Part shown: in pieces, positions 39,413 through 51,150 of the stretch
Numbering within the stretch: the first letter of the stretch is position 1
How the letters are laid out: each line of letters starts with the position of its first letter
Origin: Serinus canaria
Lineage: Eukaryota > Chordata > Aves > Passeriformes > Fringillidae
Direction of reading: 5' to 3'
Assembly (NCBI RefSeq): GCF_022539315.1
Contig: NC_066323.1
Location: 13,443,719-13,507,718 of the forward strand
Length of the DNA stretch: 64,000 nucleotides
Program-made: the position numbers and the translations under genes
The notes under the pieces: generated by a model
The model's input: only the letters and a program-made list of their open reading frames with translations
Databases searched by the model: none
What the model was told of the DNA's origin: nothing

Positions 39413-42400
39413 GGCAATCTCATATGATCTGGCCCATTACATAATAGAAATTTAATTTTTGTCCAATTTATTTCAAACCAGTTCTCAAAGTAATGAAGTT
39501 TTCTCTGTCAAGTCCTTCAATCAATTCAACTTCTGTTCACCCCCAAGCAGACAGTCACAATCACATATGAGTAAAAGAAATCCCTTTCTTTCATTTCATT
39601 CATCGATGGAGTTATTCTGGATATAGTGGCATGCTTTAGCTTAGATTCCACTCTGAAAAATTTCATATGTAGTTTTCTTACATTACATAGGAAAAAGCAG
39701 CTAAAAATGCATGTGATTTAACCTCAATACCAATACAACTGCTTGACCTGCAATCATATTTCAGTCCCCAGAAAGCTAAACAGGAGGATGTCTTTTGTGT
39801 GGTGGAACCCAATAGCCCATGCCAGGTGATCTGAGAGCAAATAAAAGCCAAGAGCCCTGAGGTTATCAGTAACCTTCAGCTCTTCTTATTTAGACATATA
39901 TCTGATTTTAGGGGGAGGGGAAATAATTTAGGTCTCGAGAGGCTTACATGTAATTAGTTTTTAATCCATTTCTACACCCAATGCCTCAGAGGATGATTTC
40001 AACTTTAAATACACTAATTGGATGTATTTTAATTGAGAAATCCTACAACATGCATAATAGAACTACCAGGAGTTAAAGTACAGATTTATATTTTAATGTG
40101 TTTATATTTAATTTAAAATTGGGTAAACAGGGTTTCACTCCCTGCTGGAGTAAACAGGTGAAACCCAATTAACTTCAAAGGGACTGCTCCCAGTTTGCAG
40201 CATATGTGAAAGTTGTGGATGATTAGAGTCTAAGAACACCTGCAAAGTGTCATTATAATGCCAGTGAAATGAAAATATTTCACCCTCCTTCTGCAACACC
40301 CCTGAAAAGCTCAAGTTGATTGTGGGAGGGGAGGGATAATTGCTTTGCTGTTCTTTCATTTGACTGAACCACTAATCTTGAATTAAATTATCAATCTTGG
40401 ATTAAAAAATTAAATTTTGATAAAAATATATATTTATTTGAGCAGCAGAAATAAACTGCTTTGATAAGTAGTATTACTCCATGCTGGTAATTCTATGTGA
40501 AAGAATTTAAGAATACTGGTTGCAGGAAGTATTGGAAGTGAAACTGAGCTTCTGCAAAGGACATTGCATGCACTCAAGTCCATGCAGTTTCTGGAATTTT
40601 TATGTACCATTTAACAAAGTTCTCAAATGGAAAACCCTTTTTATTTGATCAAATATCCATTGCAGAAGTTCATTTTCATTATCAAGACTAGCATATTCTG
40701 ATATAATAGAAGCAGAAGAGCTGCTTTTCCATCAGAGACATGTAAATATTTTAATTTAATTTCCTGATTATATTGGCTTTTTTGCCGATGTGCTTTGATT
40801 TTTCATTTTTACACATGATTATATAACCAATTTTGGAATAAAATTTAATTGCATACCAATCTTTTCTGCTGCCAATAAGCTTTGTAAAATTATTGACAAA
40901 ACTGAGATGTTTTTTGACTTGCTGACAAACTGAGACCATGGGCTACAGACACAGTGCAGCCTAGAAACACAGCAGAGATTCCTGATTCCTTTATGTCTAC
41001 ACAGCACATCCAAAGGGCAGCATGGTGCCTTAGCATGGTTTTGCTCATTTTCTATGATGTGTGTATGAAAGGCTGAGACAACTGTCCAAATGCTAGAAAA
41101 GGTACTCAAAGTGCTCCTGATTCCCTTTTATGCACAGGAAAACACTCCAAGCCTGATGTGAATGCTAGGCAAGCATGAAAATATCCCAGCAAAACCCACT
41201 GCCAATGCACAGTAATTGTCCCATGGGGAAATCCTTTCCCCAAGCTTGCAGGGTTAGGATACACCTGCTGCTCTGCCAGCTGAGAACATCTGCCCCAGCT
41301 GTGAGTGCAGTGCAAGCACAGCTTTGGGTGTCAGTGCTGACTGCTCCAGACCCTGGCCAGGAGGGCCAGCTCTGACAGAAGCCACACAAGCAGCTTGAGA
41401 GACCATCCCTGTGCATGACAGGAACGAGCTACTCAGTGAGCACCAACTTGATAAGGGCTTATTCAGTAAATAAGTCTCCCACAGAGAAAACACATAAATC
41501 AGAGCTGCATAGAGGTTTCTAGATTCTCATTACATCTAAAGTTAACACAGGCATTCTTAAATAGAAAACACAATAGCATAACATAGCTTCAGATGCTCTA
41601 AAGAGGCTTTTTCATCAGAAATAGGCAACTCCAGTAATTACAATGTGGCATGCTGGTTAGCACAAAGGAGCAGCAGAGGCAACCCTTACTCACTTCCCTG
41701 AAGGAGAATCATCATTGTAAAAATATCTGTGGCTGGCAAGAAATACAATTGTTATGCACTGAGTTCACTTTGAGCTCTAAAGTAATGGCAAAAAGGAGAC
41801 AAATTCTTAAAAGACAAAAGAATCCACACCAATTACTGGCAGCAGCTTTGTGAAGAACTTTGTTGAACAGAATATCAGAATCTTCACTGAACAAGAATTA
41901 GGGTGAAAATTGCCCTGATAAGGAGATCTGAAACTTATCTAGGTACATCAACAAAAATGAAATGAGAAAAAAGCAGGTGAATAAAAAATTTGCACAAACT
42001 GCAAGAATATTAAAATTTAAATGGTGGATTCTGTCAAAATGGATGTGGTTTTTTTATCCATAAGTCTTCAGGATATCTGTCTGGGGAACTGAAATATTTA
42101 AATAATTTACCAGGTTTGAGAAGTTAAACAGAGAACAGCTGATTATCTCCAGTTATCCTTTTGCTCCTAAGCCCACCTTTATGACAGATCTTATTACATA
42201 TTTATGACTTAATGACATAATGTAAAAATGGGTGTAAGCCCATAGTACTTAACACCTGGGAGTCAAATCTATGCATATTCTCAGTGCACTCTGCAGGCAC
42301 AAGATCCTTCCCACAGGAATAAATATTCCAGACCTGTGTCCAGTGGTGCTACACCTTCCTCTTGGAAATAGCCAATAAAAGTTTGAACTCTACAGAGTAA

Positions 42401-43479
42401 AGCTGCACAAGTGGCATGGCACAGAAACATATCATTGCCTGATTTTTCAATAGTGGCCTTTGTCAGCATTTTTCACTACACTTTTCCTCTGCTGAGCATC
42501 CTTGAATTCTCTGTCTGGATTTGCTAGGTTTCTATAAATGTCACTGAATAAATCAGAACACCAGACCACATTCTGTGAATTTTTGCCACCAAATTAACTG
42601 CCAGTAATGAGTAGCAGATACTGCTTGTAGCAAAACAGACAGATGGTCAGTTCATCTTAAGCCTTAGCAAAAACCTAAAGGGAATATTACTAAATAATAA
42701 AATAAATGAACACATCAAATCAAGCCCTATTTTGAATATGAAAATTAAACTCTATTCATGTTATTCTTAACCAAATATAAGTATATTACACCAAATAAAA
42801 CTCCCTTGGGAAGAATTTTCTCAAGAATCAGATTGCTCATATTGCTCCGGTAATTGAAAAGTATTACTGATAAAAATATGAAAAATGGGGAGATGTTTGA
42901 AAGGAAGTCACCTCTTAAAGTGAAAATGTTCTCTAAAAAATTACTGGCATGCCGTAAACTGTAAAATTAGACTTAATTACATTTCCAAGAAGGTTTGAGG
43001 AAAAAAGGGATCTGATATATTAAATAGAAAATGTTTGCAAAACCTGAAAACAAAGTGGTCATGCTCTCCCAATTCAAGGAAATAAAAATTGACAAAAAAT
43101 ACTGAGAAATATCACAATGAAAAAAAAAATTATGCAAGTCCTCTGAAAATGAAATGTTTTTATCTCTTCTCACACTGAGAACATGGAGAAGCCTGGAACT
43201 CATAATTTACAGTACTGATTTGGATAACTGTCCAGCCACATTTACATTAGAAACTTTGAGTGTTGCTTATCTTCATTTCAGGAAAAACAAATTCTCTGTG
43301 AAAGAATATGGGAGATGAGATTTCTACCTGGAAAACAAATGTATAATCTCTGTCCTTCCCTACTATAAATGAAAACAGGCACCAACAGGCTTTAAGATGA
43401 TGAAATTCTTGAACTGCTCACAGATTTTCTGAAATTCTGAACCCCTTGCTACACATTTAAATTCAGCCAGTGGCTACTG

Positions 43480-43700
43480 CAGTTGTGTGTTTGTCATAGG
43501 ATGTCGCCATGCAGGCAGATTTACGTATCAAGCAAAAGAGGTGGAGGGGTTTAATCACTTGTTCTGGCCTGCAAGAGATTAATCTGAATTACAGGCTTCC
43601 AGGTATCATTTAGCTCCTCAGCTTTCCTGGTGCTGATTACTTTGTAGCACATTTGTGCAAGGAGCTTGTTTTACATTTATTTACAGTATGTGAAACCCCA
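43480..43700. promoter_or_regulatory. Candidate conserved non-coding element
   Basis: This stretch looks different from its surroundings. It keeps two CpGs within 30 bp (near 43505 and 43525) and has several TAAT-core homeodomain sites close together: TTTAATCAC near 43550, ATTAATCTG near 43578, GAATTACAG near 43587, and CTGATTACT near 43633. It has no long open frame. These are typical features of developmental enhancers, but the call rests on appearance only. Confidence 0.2.
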
Positions 43701-46279
43701 GAAACATGTCTTGAGTGTTTTGAGTCAAAAGCCACATGATCTATGGGATGCATAAAACAAAGTTGGAATCTATTTCCCACTAAAATGTGCCCTTGGATAT
43801 AGTCTCAGTATAGGCACATCTCATTTAAAGTCTCTGCACAGAACGATGTGAAAGTCTAGAATTAACAAGCAGTTAATTAAAGTGCCAAAGTATATCCATC
43901 TAAGAGACAGAGGACTAAATATCCTAAATTAACTTGAGATTTATAAGCAGTTCTTTGCCATTACCCTTTCGAAGCCTGAAGACACAAGTTAGTGCCTGAA
44001 TCTGCAAATTGGGTCGAGTGTACCAATCTCTCTTCCAGAGTGACTGTTCTATCAGGCAATGAGAAAAAGGTAATCAGACAAAACCAGCTCTTTCAGCTTC
44101 TCCAAAACCAGTGCACAAAAAAGGTTTGGTCTGTTTAAACAGACACAGCCACTAGAATCCTAATTTCAGAGTGGATTCATTTCAGAGCCGTGGCATTTCT
44201 GCAATTCATTTCCTAGGGGGTCAGAAACCATAACAATTAACAGGACAAAAGAAAAATGGAGACCATCTCCCAGATTTTGATCTATAGTCTATGCCATCAG
44301 CAGACAACCAGGGAAAAAAACATATCTCCTCACCTGCATGTGGACTTGTAGAGAAATACATACATCCTGATGGCAAAACTGAAATAATCTACTTGGCCTT
44401 GCACCTGGAAGTGAGTCGCTGTTAGAATGTTATGGGAAAACAGTTGTACAGAACAAGCTACAGCTTTCAGGTTTAATGGCTTTAGGGGAGGCATAGGAGA
44501 TTTTGCTGTCTGTGAGGAAATCAACCAAGTAAGGATCTGACCAATTTAACCCAAATAAACATAAAAATTATGGTGTCCTGATATGAAGAAAAAAATTCTA
44601 AAGGAAATCAGTATATTGGAATGGGATAAAAAAAAATGAGATGCACTAGGGAAATTAGATGCATTAGGAAAAAATTCATTTTGGGATTAAGAGAGAAAGT
44701 GAAGAAAATTAAAAAACCAAGTTCATTCTATTCTGAGAAGCACGTGCTATACAAAGTTTCATATGTCCTAGCTGAAGGAAGAAACTTCTCAGTATTATAC
44801 AAGTTTAGGCAATACAGAATTAAATACCCAATCCCAGATAAGGAAGGCTTAAAAATATTTTAGGAGAACAGTTTCTAGCACTGAATTAAAAAATTCAGAA
44901 TATGTAGTAACAAAATCCAATGAGAATATGGTTCATGGCATAAACAAAAGAATAAGGAGGTTGGCCTTTCATGCAGCTGAAATGTCAGCAGGGAAAAAAA
45001 AAAGAAAAAAAAGCCAGTATTATAAATGGGGACTATACAGCAAATCTGGGGATATTGATGAGGTATGCAAATCACTTCTTGAGACACTGCAGGGTGAAGA
45101 ACTGGGACCTTGTGTAATAAAGGAAAATGTTCTCTATTATAGAGTGAATAAGAAGACAGAGGAAGTATTACCAGGTATCATAATTTTAGGTTAGCACAGA
45201 GAAGATTGAAGTGACACAGCAAAATTGAAGGGGAAAATGAGATCTCTACCACTGATAGGAAAACTAACAACAAGGTTTAAATTGCAGTGAGGAAGGTAGA
45301 AGACAGGCAGCAGGAAAAGCCTTTTCGAAGTAGAGAGAGGCGAGGAATGGAATATATGAAGTCTGTAGAAGTTCTTACAGTGAAGGCTTTCATGGGTAGA
45401 TTCAGTCTTTACTGACAGACATTTGTAGGCACATTTGATGATGGACTCAAGTGGGATTTCTTGTCACCTTGACACCTAATACCTCTATTGCTTTCTAGTT
45501 GCCCAGAAATTAACATCTAAATAAATAATTCTACTTGGCAAGCTAAGCAGAGAGTTGAGGTCAAAGCATCAAATTTTAAAAGTCTTGTTGTTCATTTAAA
45601 AATAAAACTATATATGCATTTACGTGCCTGTATGCAAACACATATATTCACCTCCATGGAAAAAAGATGGACCCCAAGCAGGGTTATTGTATCCTTGTCA
45701 ACCTCACTGGTTTCCTGTAAATTCCAGATAACTTTTCTGAGCTAAAGGCCATATGCTGAGGTGAAGCACTGATAAATTTTCTCTATTTTAATTAAACTTC
45801 TGCATAGGCTTGTCACGGGAAGTTCTCTTCTTTTTTGTTCAATAACCACCAGTATTGGGGAAAAAGCCTGAAGAAGTAATAGATTAAATGCCCACCCAAA
45901 AATGCCAACACTTATGCAGATTTTCTCATGTCCTTTTCTTCAACAACGTTTACAGCAAAAACATTAAGAATACTCTTTTGTAATTGTAACACATTAGAAT
46001 GTGCATCTGTTGAGACAGCTAAAAATGCAGCTTATGAATTATTTAGACTGTTTGGAGCCATAAAAAAAATCCATTTGATTAAATTTCTTAATCAATATAA
46101 AAGAAATAATGCAACTACTGGCAACACCTGGCTCAATAATGTTTAAAATAGTCTGTAAAGGACTTGCCTGGCACATGAACTGCACTTCTGCCAGCATGAG
46201 TTATGGCCTCAAGGACAGCACTGAATTGTCTAAGGCATATCTTAATTGTTTAATATAAAAGACACCCCAAACATCTGTC
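43701..46279. other. Unique AT-rich DNA, partly A-rich
   Basis: The part 44520-45420 is A-rich on the plus strand, and its two plus-strand frames (44636-44863 and 44928-45194, in different frames) are lysine-rich. Neither has a secure family. The segment 45270-45430 has a faint likeness to CR1/L3-type LINE 3' regions, too weak to call. An octamer ATGCAAAT lies at 45065-45072. Confidence 0.5.
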
Positions 46280-46550
46280 TTAAACGTGGGGGACACCAGT
46301 CTGGTGTGTCTCCTGACCATGCCAGCTTTGCAAACTCTATAATGCCACCCTCACCAGGGGTTTCTCATCTTTGCCCAGGGCTGCCTTTATAGCTTTGGCA
46401 AAGTACCAGGGGGTGGCTGCACCCAGCTGCCCTCACAGGGTGCACCCCTCTGGCTGAGCGATCACAGCTGCCCTGGGAAGGGGGCTGAGAAAGGCAGGGG
46501 ATGTTCCTAGAGGCCAGGGGGTGCTCCTCGAGGGCAGATCTCTCTTATTC
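46280..46550. other. GC-rich island with repeated CCAGGGG cores, unassigned
   Basis: This is the most abrupt GC-rich block between 10 kb and 63 kb. It contains three same-strand CCAGGGG cores at 46354, 46406 and 46514; the latter two continue as CCAGGGGGTG. It also has a TATA-like CCTTTATAGC near 46385. The cores partly resemble the CTCF core (CCAGGGGGCGCT) with a T in place of a conserved C. No long open frame is present. It could be an old LTR or other repeat, or a regulatory island. I do not recognise it. Confidence 0.35.
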
Positions 46551-47224
46551 TGGCCACTGACTGAGATTTAACAGCTGCACAAAAGGCATGGAAAGACATT
46601 CTTACCAAGAACTTCTTCCAAGAAAAGCTCAAAAGCATCAAGGCCAGTTTTTGCCATCTTTCTTCACATTAATTTTCCTTTCTTGCAGCAGTGTTTCCCA
46701 GTGTTTGTGTATCTACCCCTGTCATACAGACTGACTTCACAGAACAGGCATTCATTCCCTACTCTACAGCAAAATTCAGATTTGAGTTTTCCATGAGAAA
46801 TCCCCGATGACTGGTACTGAAACAATCAGCTTAATAAAACAATGTCTCAGACATCTCTTCTTCCTCTAAAAACAGCAGCATAAATATTTGGGAAACTTGG
46901 TGGGTGTTCTGACTGTAGAAGACTGTGGGAAGAAAAAGACAGAAACTGGCAAATATGATTAATAAAAGTTTATGAAATAAATAATGCCTAAGGGTTAGCT
47001 GCTGCAAAGATAAATTGCCCCTAGAGGAGACAGATTCAAGTTATGGAGAAATGAGCTATCACTTTTGGATAGCTTAATTTATAAAAGAAACAAACTTCTG
47101 AGCCTAGAATTATTTATAGAGAGATATTACAAGAAATGTGTCTCAGCTGTTAATAATCATGAAAGAGAACAAGGAGGTGTAATGGTCAGTTATCTATCAA
47201 AAGATAAAGTGAGAGAAATGTATC

Positions 47225-47239
47225 TTTTTTTTTTTTTTT
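47225..47239 (+). repeat. T15 homopolymer
   Basis: Fifteen T residues are followed by AAATCC. No flanking duplication is visible. Confidence 0.9.
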
Positions 47240-50027
47240 AAATCCTCAGATTTTCACACACTAGTTATACAAAAAGAATTTCAAAGGTTGGAATATTGCT
47301 TCTCCTAGAATTGGTCACATTACCATATCCAGTCCTGATGGCAGTATGTCATTTTTGAAAGAATGCTGCAGTGTGCAGTGGAGCAATGCCAATGAGATCT
47401 GTGAAAATTACCTGAAATGCACATTTTCAAAGGCTGTTGATAATAAGATACTCCCCTAGTCAAAGTGAACCCTGAAAGCAATATGCTGTGGAACAGGCAC
47501 GATGCTTTTACTCTACAAAGCATCTCAGTGAAAGGTGTCCTTTGCTCTTTGACATGAAACAGCTCTCCCAGACACAGGGAGGAGTGAGAGCACTTGGCAA
47601 GGCAAGAGCCTCCCACAGACCAAAACACTGCTGGCCTGGCTTTTTTTATATGAGAAACAAAGCCCAGAGTGCTCAGACACCTTCTCTGGAGCTGTACTGC
47701 TGGGGGACACCATCACCAATGGTGGCTTCTGAACACACCCCCTGAATAAAAAATGGATTCAGCTCTTTGGTCTGCTGCATTTTGGAGCATTTAATTTCTA
47801 AATGCATTAAAAATAAAACAATGACTAGCTGACAAGTTATTTTAGCATAATTGCCTAAGGTTATTACCACTCTGTCTGACAAAATTAGGGAAAAGTGTAA
47901 TCATTGCTGAAGGGCAAAAGCAGTCAAATTACAGAAAGCTGGTGATAGCAAGTTAGTTCATGATAAAAATTTTAAACTGAATTATTTTGTAATACTCTTT
48001 CCCTAATAATTCATGATCAATCTCAAAACATAATGTGCCAGTATCTGTCCATATGAAAACACAAAAATTGGGAACATAATACCAGAACACAGATGTCATG
48101 GTAGAGGACTTCACTGACCTTTAACTAATAAAAGCATAGCCTTTTACTTTAATAGACCTTGGCATTATTATAATTCTGTCCTGGTTAACCACAACATGTG
48201 AGTTATTACAGATTTTATTCAGGTCAGCCATGTTAGGATGAGGATTTTAAAACAACCACAGAGAACTTCAGCAGATTACACAAATCATATACAGGATTTG
48301 ATAGGTCTGAATAGCACAAATAATTACTGAGTCCTTTCAAAGGAAAGGTGAATGCAAAGTGTGAATGCAGTGATTATATTAAAGACAAAGAATAAAAATA
48401 TTTGAGGATTATATTTTGAGCTCCTTGAAGTAAATTTTCTTTCCACTTTGAAAGCAAGATGAGTAGATTAAGGCACGTCCCAGCTGCAGCACCTTGCTAA
48501 GCAGGCAGCCTCCAACCAGCCATCTCTGCATTGCACACTCTTTCATGGCATTAAAAAGCAGCTGCAAATAGACATACTAAAGGGAGTCACAGCCACAATC
48601 CTTAGCATATTAATATGCCTTGTGTGATGCATTAGGAAGGCAAAAGTTCAGCTCTCAGTCAGACCAAACACATTCTTGTTATTTACAGTTCCTTGTGTTG
48701 CCATTTGCCACACCAAACAGCCCTACTGGAAGTAGCCCTCCCAGGGACTAGAAAATTGAAGTAACTTTTAATCTTGGCTCCCACCCCACCAAGGGTTGCA
48801 TTAATGGCTTGCTTAGATTGGCCTGCTGTGCAGCATCACAACCCAGCTCCACCTCTGCCAAACTCTGCTGCCACAGAGTGCTGAGAAACACCCTTGCTAA
48901 CTGATGCAGGAAGGGAGCAGGGAAAAAAACCATTCTGACACAGAAAAAATCCATCCAGCACATATCTTTTGCTTCTGGAAAGTAAACACCACCATGTTCT
49001 CATGGATGAGAGAATCCTTTTAGTGTGAGTGCAGTGAAGCTAAGCAATAAAACAGGATTTGGCACTTTGCTTTTCTGAAAACCCAGTATTTCTACAAAAT
49101 CAACACAACTAGTGCATGCACAGGTTACACAGGTGATTAGGAGCATCTCAGCCTGGGTCAGTAAACTCAGTGTGCTACCAGGTTAAAGATGAGGTGAGGA
49201 GAAGTGTTGACATATGTGGCAGATTGGGAAGCCTGGGTAGTATTGCAAACTCTGGTTTTGTTGCACCTAAGTTGTCACCATGACAATCACCCCACACACA
49301 GCAAAATACCCCTCTGTTTGCAGCAACAGCTCCTGCTAGATGAGGCATGGTTTGTTAACTGCTCATCATCCCTTTGGGCTGGACACCCTTCCAGAAGTAC
49401 TGGAACTGTTCCACCAGAAAACTCCTGCAAAAGCTATGTTACCTAGGCACATGTTAAATGCTTCTAATGGAGTTTAAAGCAGGATTCAGCAAAGATTTCA
49501 TATCATACCTTAAAAATCAAGACTGTGTAGCTAAACTAGCTGGTGAAAGTGTCATAAATTACCCATTAAACTATCTGTCTGACAAAAAACCCAAACCAAC
49601 AATAAAAGATCATTTATGGTAAGTGCTTCCTACTTAAATGTTATCTATTACCTCTGTGATTTTACAGCCTGAAAATATTTCTTATCTACCTCCAGTACTT
49701 CAATATTCCTTTTAATAATCTTTTTAAAGTACCAAGAAGGAAACAAAGTGCAGTAAATTTGAATTAATGAGCAGGAGAGTGTAGAAACACCTATCAAGCT
49801 GCACAACACTGCCCTTTCAGAAGCAATCCTGCATCACTGCATATTTTACACTGCCACAGAAATCTTTGCTGCATGTAAGATCTTTTCCTTGCATTGCTGT
49901 CCACACCACATCCTGCCCTTGGAGAAGGAGACTCAGTGAAATGAGAAAAACCTCTGAAAAACTGCAGATTAGAAACACTGCACATGCAGTCCTAAAATTC
50001 ATACACTGCAGGTGTCTGAAAGAACCA

Positions 50028-50044
50028 TCCTCCTCCTCCTCTCC
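50028..50044 (+). repeat. (TCC)n microsatellite
   Basis: About five TCC units read through the overlapping open frame at 49866-50369, where they would encode a serine run. Confidence 0.85.
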
Positions 50045-51082
50045 TTCCACGTTGGCAGGATCTACATGGAAACCTCTCCTAATCTTCACACCCAGTCCAA
50101 GTGAAGCCCTGCTACAGATGTCACTTTCATTCAACCCCTCACACTTCAGTGTTTGCCCAGAATATATCCCATGCTTTATTCCTATAATGACCATTCATTT
50201 TTTGCTAGGCATATGCAATAATTCAACTGCATTTCCAGTATGCAACAGTGAATTCTGTAGAGTTAAGCCACAAAGACCAGACCTTGAACCACATCTCATC
50301 ACTTCCCTCAACATCTCCATTTTTAACTTCACTCTCTTCACATCACACCTATATTTAATTGACTTCTGAAAAACCCAGCCTGAATACCAGTACACTCTTG
50401 AAGCTAATGTCAGAAATAATGTCAATTAGCACCAAAACAATGAAATGGTATTAGAAAAATTATCCCTCCTAAAGAGGTCATTGTAGGGAATTTAAAAATG
50501 AACTTACAACAGCAATATTGAAAAACTGTTAGAAAGCTTATTACACCAGGGTACCAATACCAATATACAGATTTATCTCCCCACTACTTTTTTATCTGTT
50601 GTCTCTCATCTCTAAATTCAAGTTCTTAGGACCACAACTTGCATATGCAGCAGAGAATCTGGAAAAGGACACCCATACTCACTAATATTGAGATATAATC
50701 ATAATCAGCAGATGCTCAGGGAACATTCTCCTGATAAAAACATGCAAGAGGGTGGCCCAAGCAACCCCCACTTCAGCAAAACAATTAAAATGTAACAAAA
50801 ATCTTCCAGTTCATACTGATCACTGACTCACAACTGGAAAGGAAAAAGGGAGGGTTTGAAATTTATTTTCCTTATCATCAGGTCACACAAAATAGACAGA
50901 GAACAGTTCTTGCATAAAAAAAAAATATACAACCCTGCTTATTATGGGACAAGGAATTTGATCACTGACAAAATAAGAAATGGTTCAAGGCAAGACTCCC
51001 CAGATTAAAAATAAATTAAAAGAAAAATCAAATAAACCATGGAAATCTTAAGACTATATTTTTTGATATCATAGAAGATGGT

Positions 51083-51150
51083 AGCAATTATTGCCATAAT
51101 GGAAATTAATGATTTCCATATATATGTAAGTCATATATTTATGACTTACA
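51083..51150 (+). repeat. Row of three AT-rich hairpins
   Basis: Three inverted repeats follow each other. The first is GCAAT-T-ATTGC near 51083-51093. The second is ATGGAAAT (51099-51106), loop TAATG, ATTTCCAT (51112-51119). The third is TGTAAGTCATA (51125-51135), loop TATT, TATGACTTACA (51140-51150). The last has a perfect 11-bp stem. The stems are too short for a standard microRNA precursor. Confidence 0.8.

Larger units (their letters stand above)
36046..43479. other. Unique AT-rich non-coding DNA
   Basis: No gene is recognised. Locally GC-richer parts occur at about 38010-38340 and 41110-41420, with short overlapping chance frames. The stretch holds the palindrome at 39190 and the duplication/hairpin at 39370, listed separately. 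The remainder is AT-rich unique sequence, especially 40060-40480. Confidence 0.6.
46551..51082. other. Unique AT-rich non-coding DNA
   Basis: Contents: a T15 run at 47225-47239, a TCC microsatellite at 50028-50044, and an imperfect X-box-like GTCACCATGACAAT at 49274-49287 (10 of 14). Open frames at 49866-50369 (plus, 167 codons) and 49817-50194 (minus, 125 codons) overlap and show no motif. No gene is recognised. Confidence 0.6.

Noticed and set aside
44928..45194. Faint likeness of the end of this frame to the integrase zinc-binding region of LTR elements
   Set aside because: Only about 25 residues look similar, the expected histidine pair is absent downstream, and no LTR or other retroviral part is nearby.
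45270..45430. Faint likeness to the 3' region of an L3/CR1-type LINE
   Set aside because: The matches are short and scattered and cannot be told from chance by eye.
47280..47330. GGTTGGAA phrase suggesting a CR1 3' end on the minus strand
   Set aside because: The match stops after a few bases and the rest of the CR1 terminus is absent.
49274..49287. Third X-box-like motif GTCACCATGACAAT
   Set aside because: Only 10 of 14 positions match, a level expected many times by chance.
49817..50369. Longest open frame (167 codons, plus) with a 125-codon frame on the opposite strand
   Set aside because: No domain, no codon pattern, and a TCC microsatellite inside it. The length is near the chance maximum for 64 kb of this composition.
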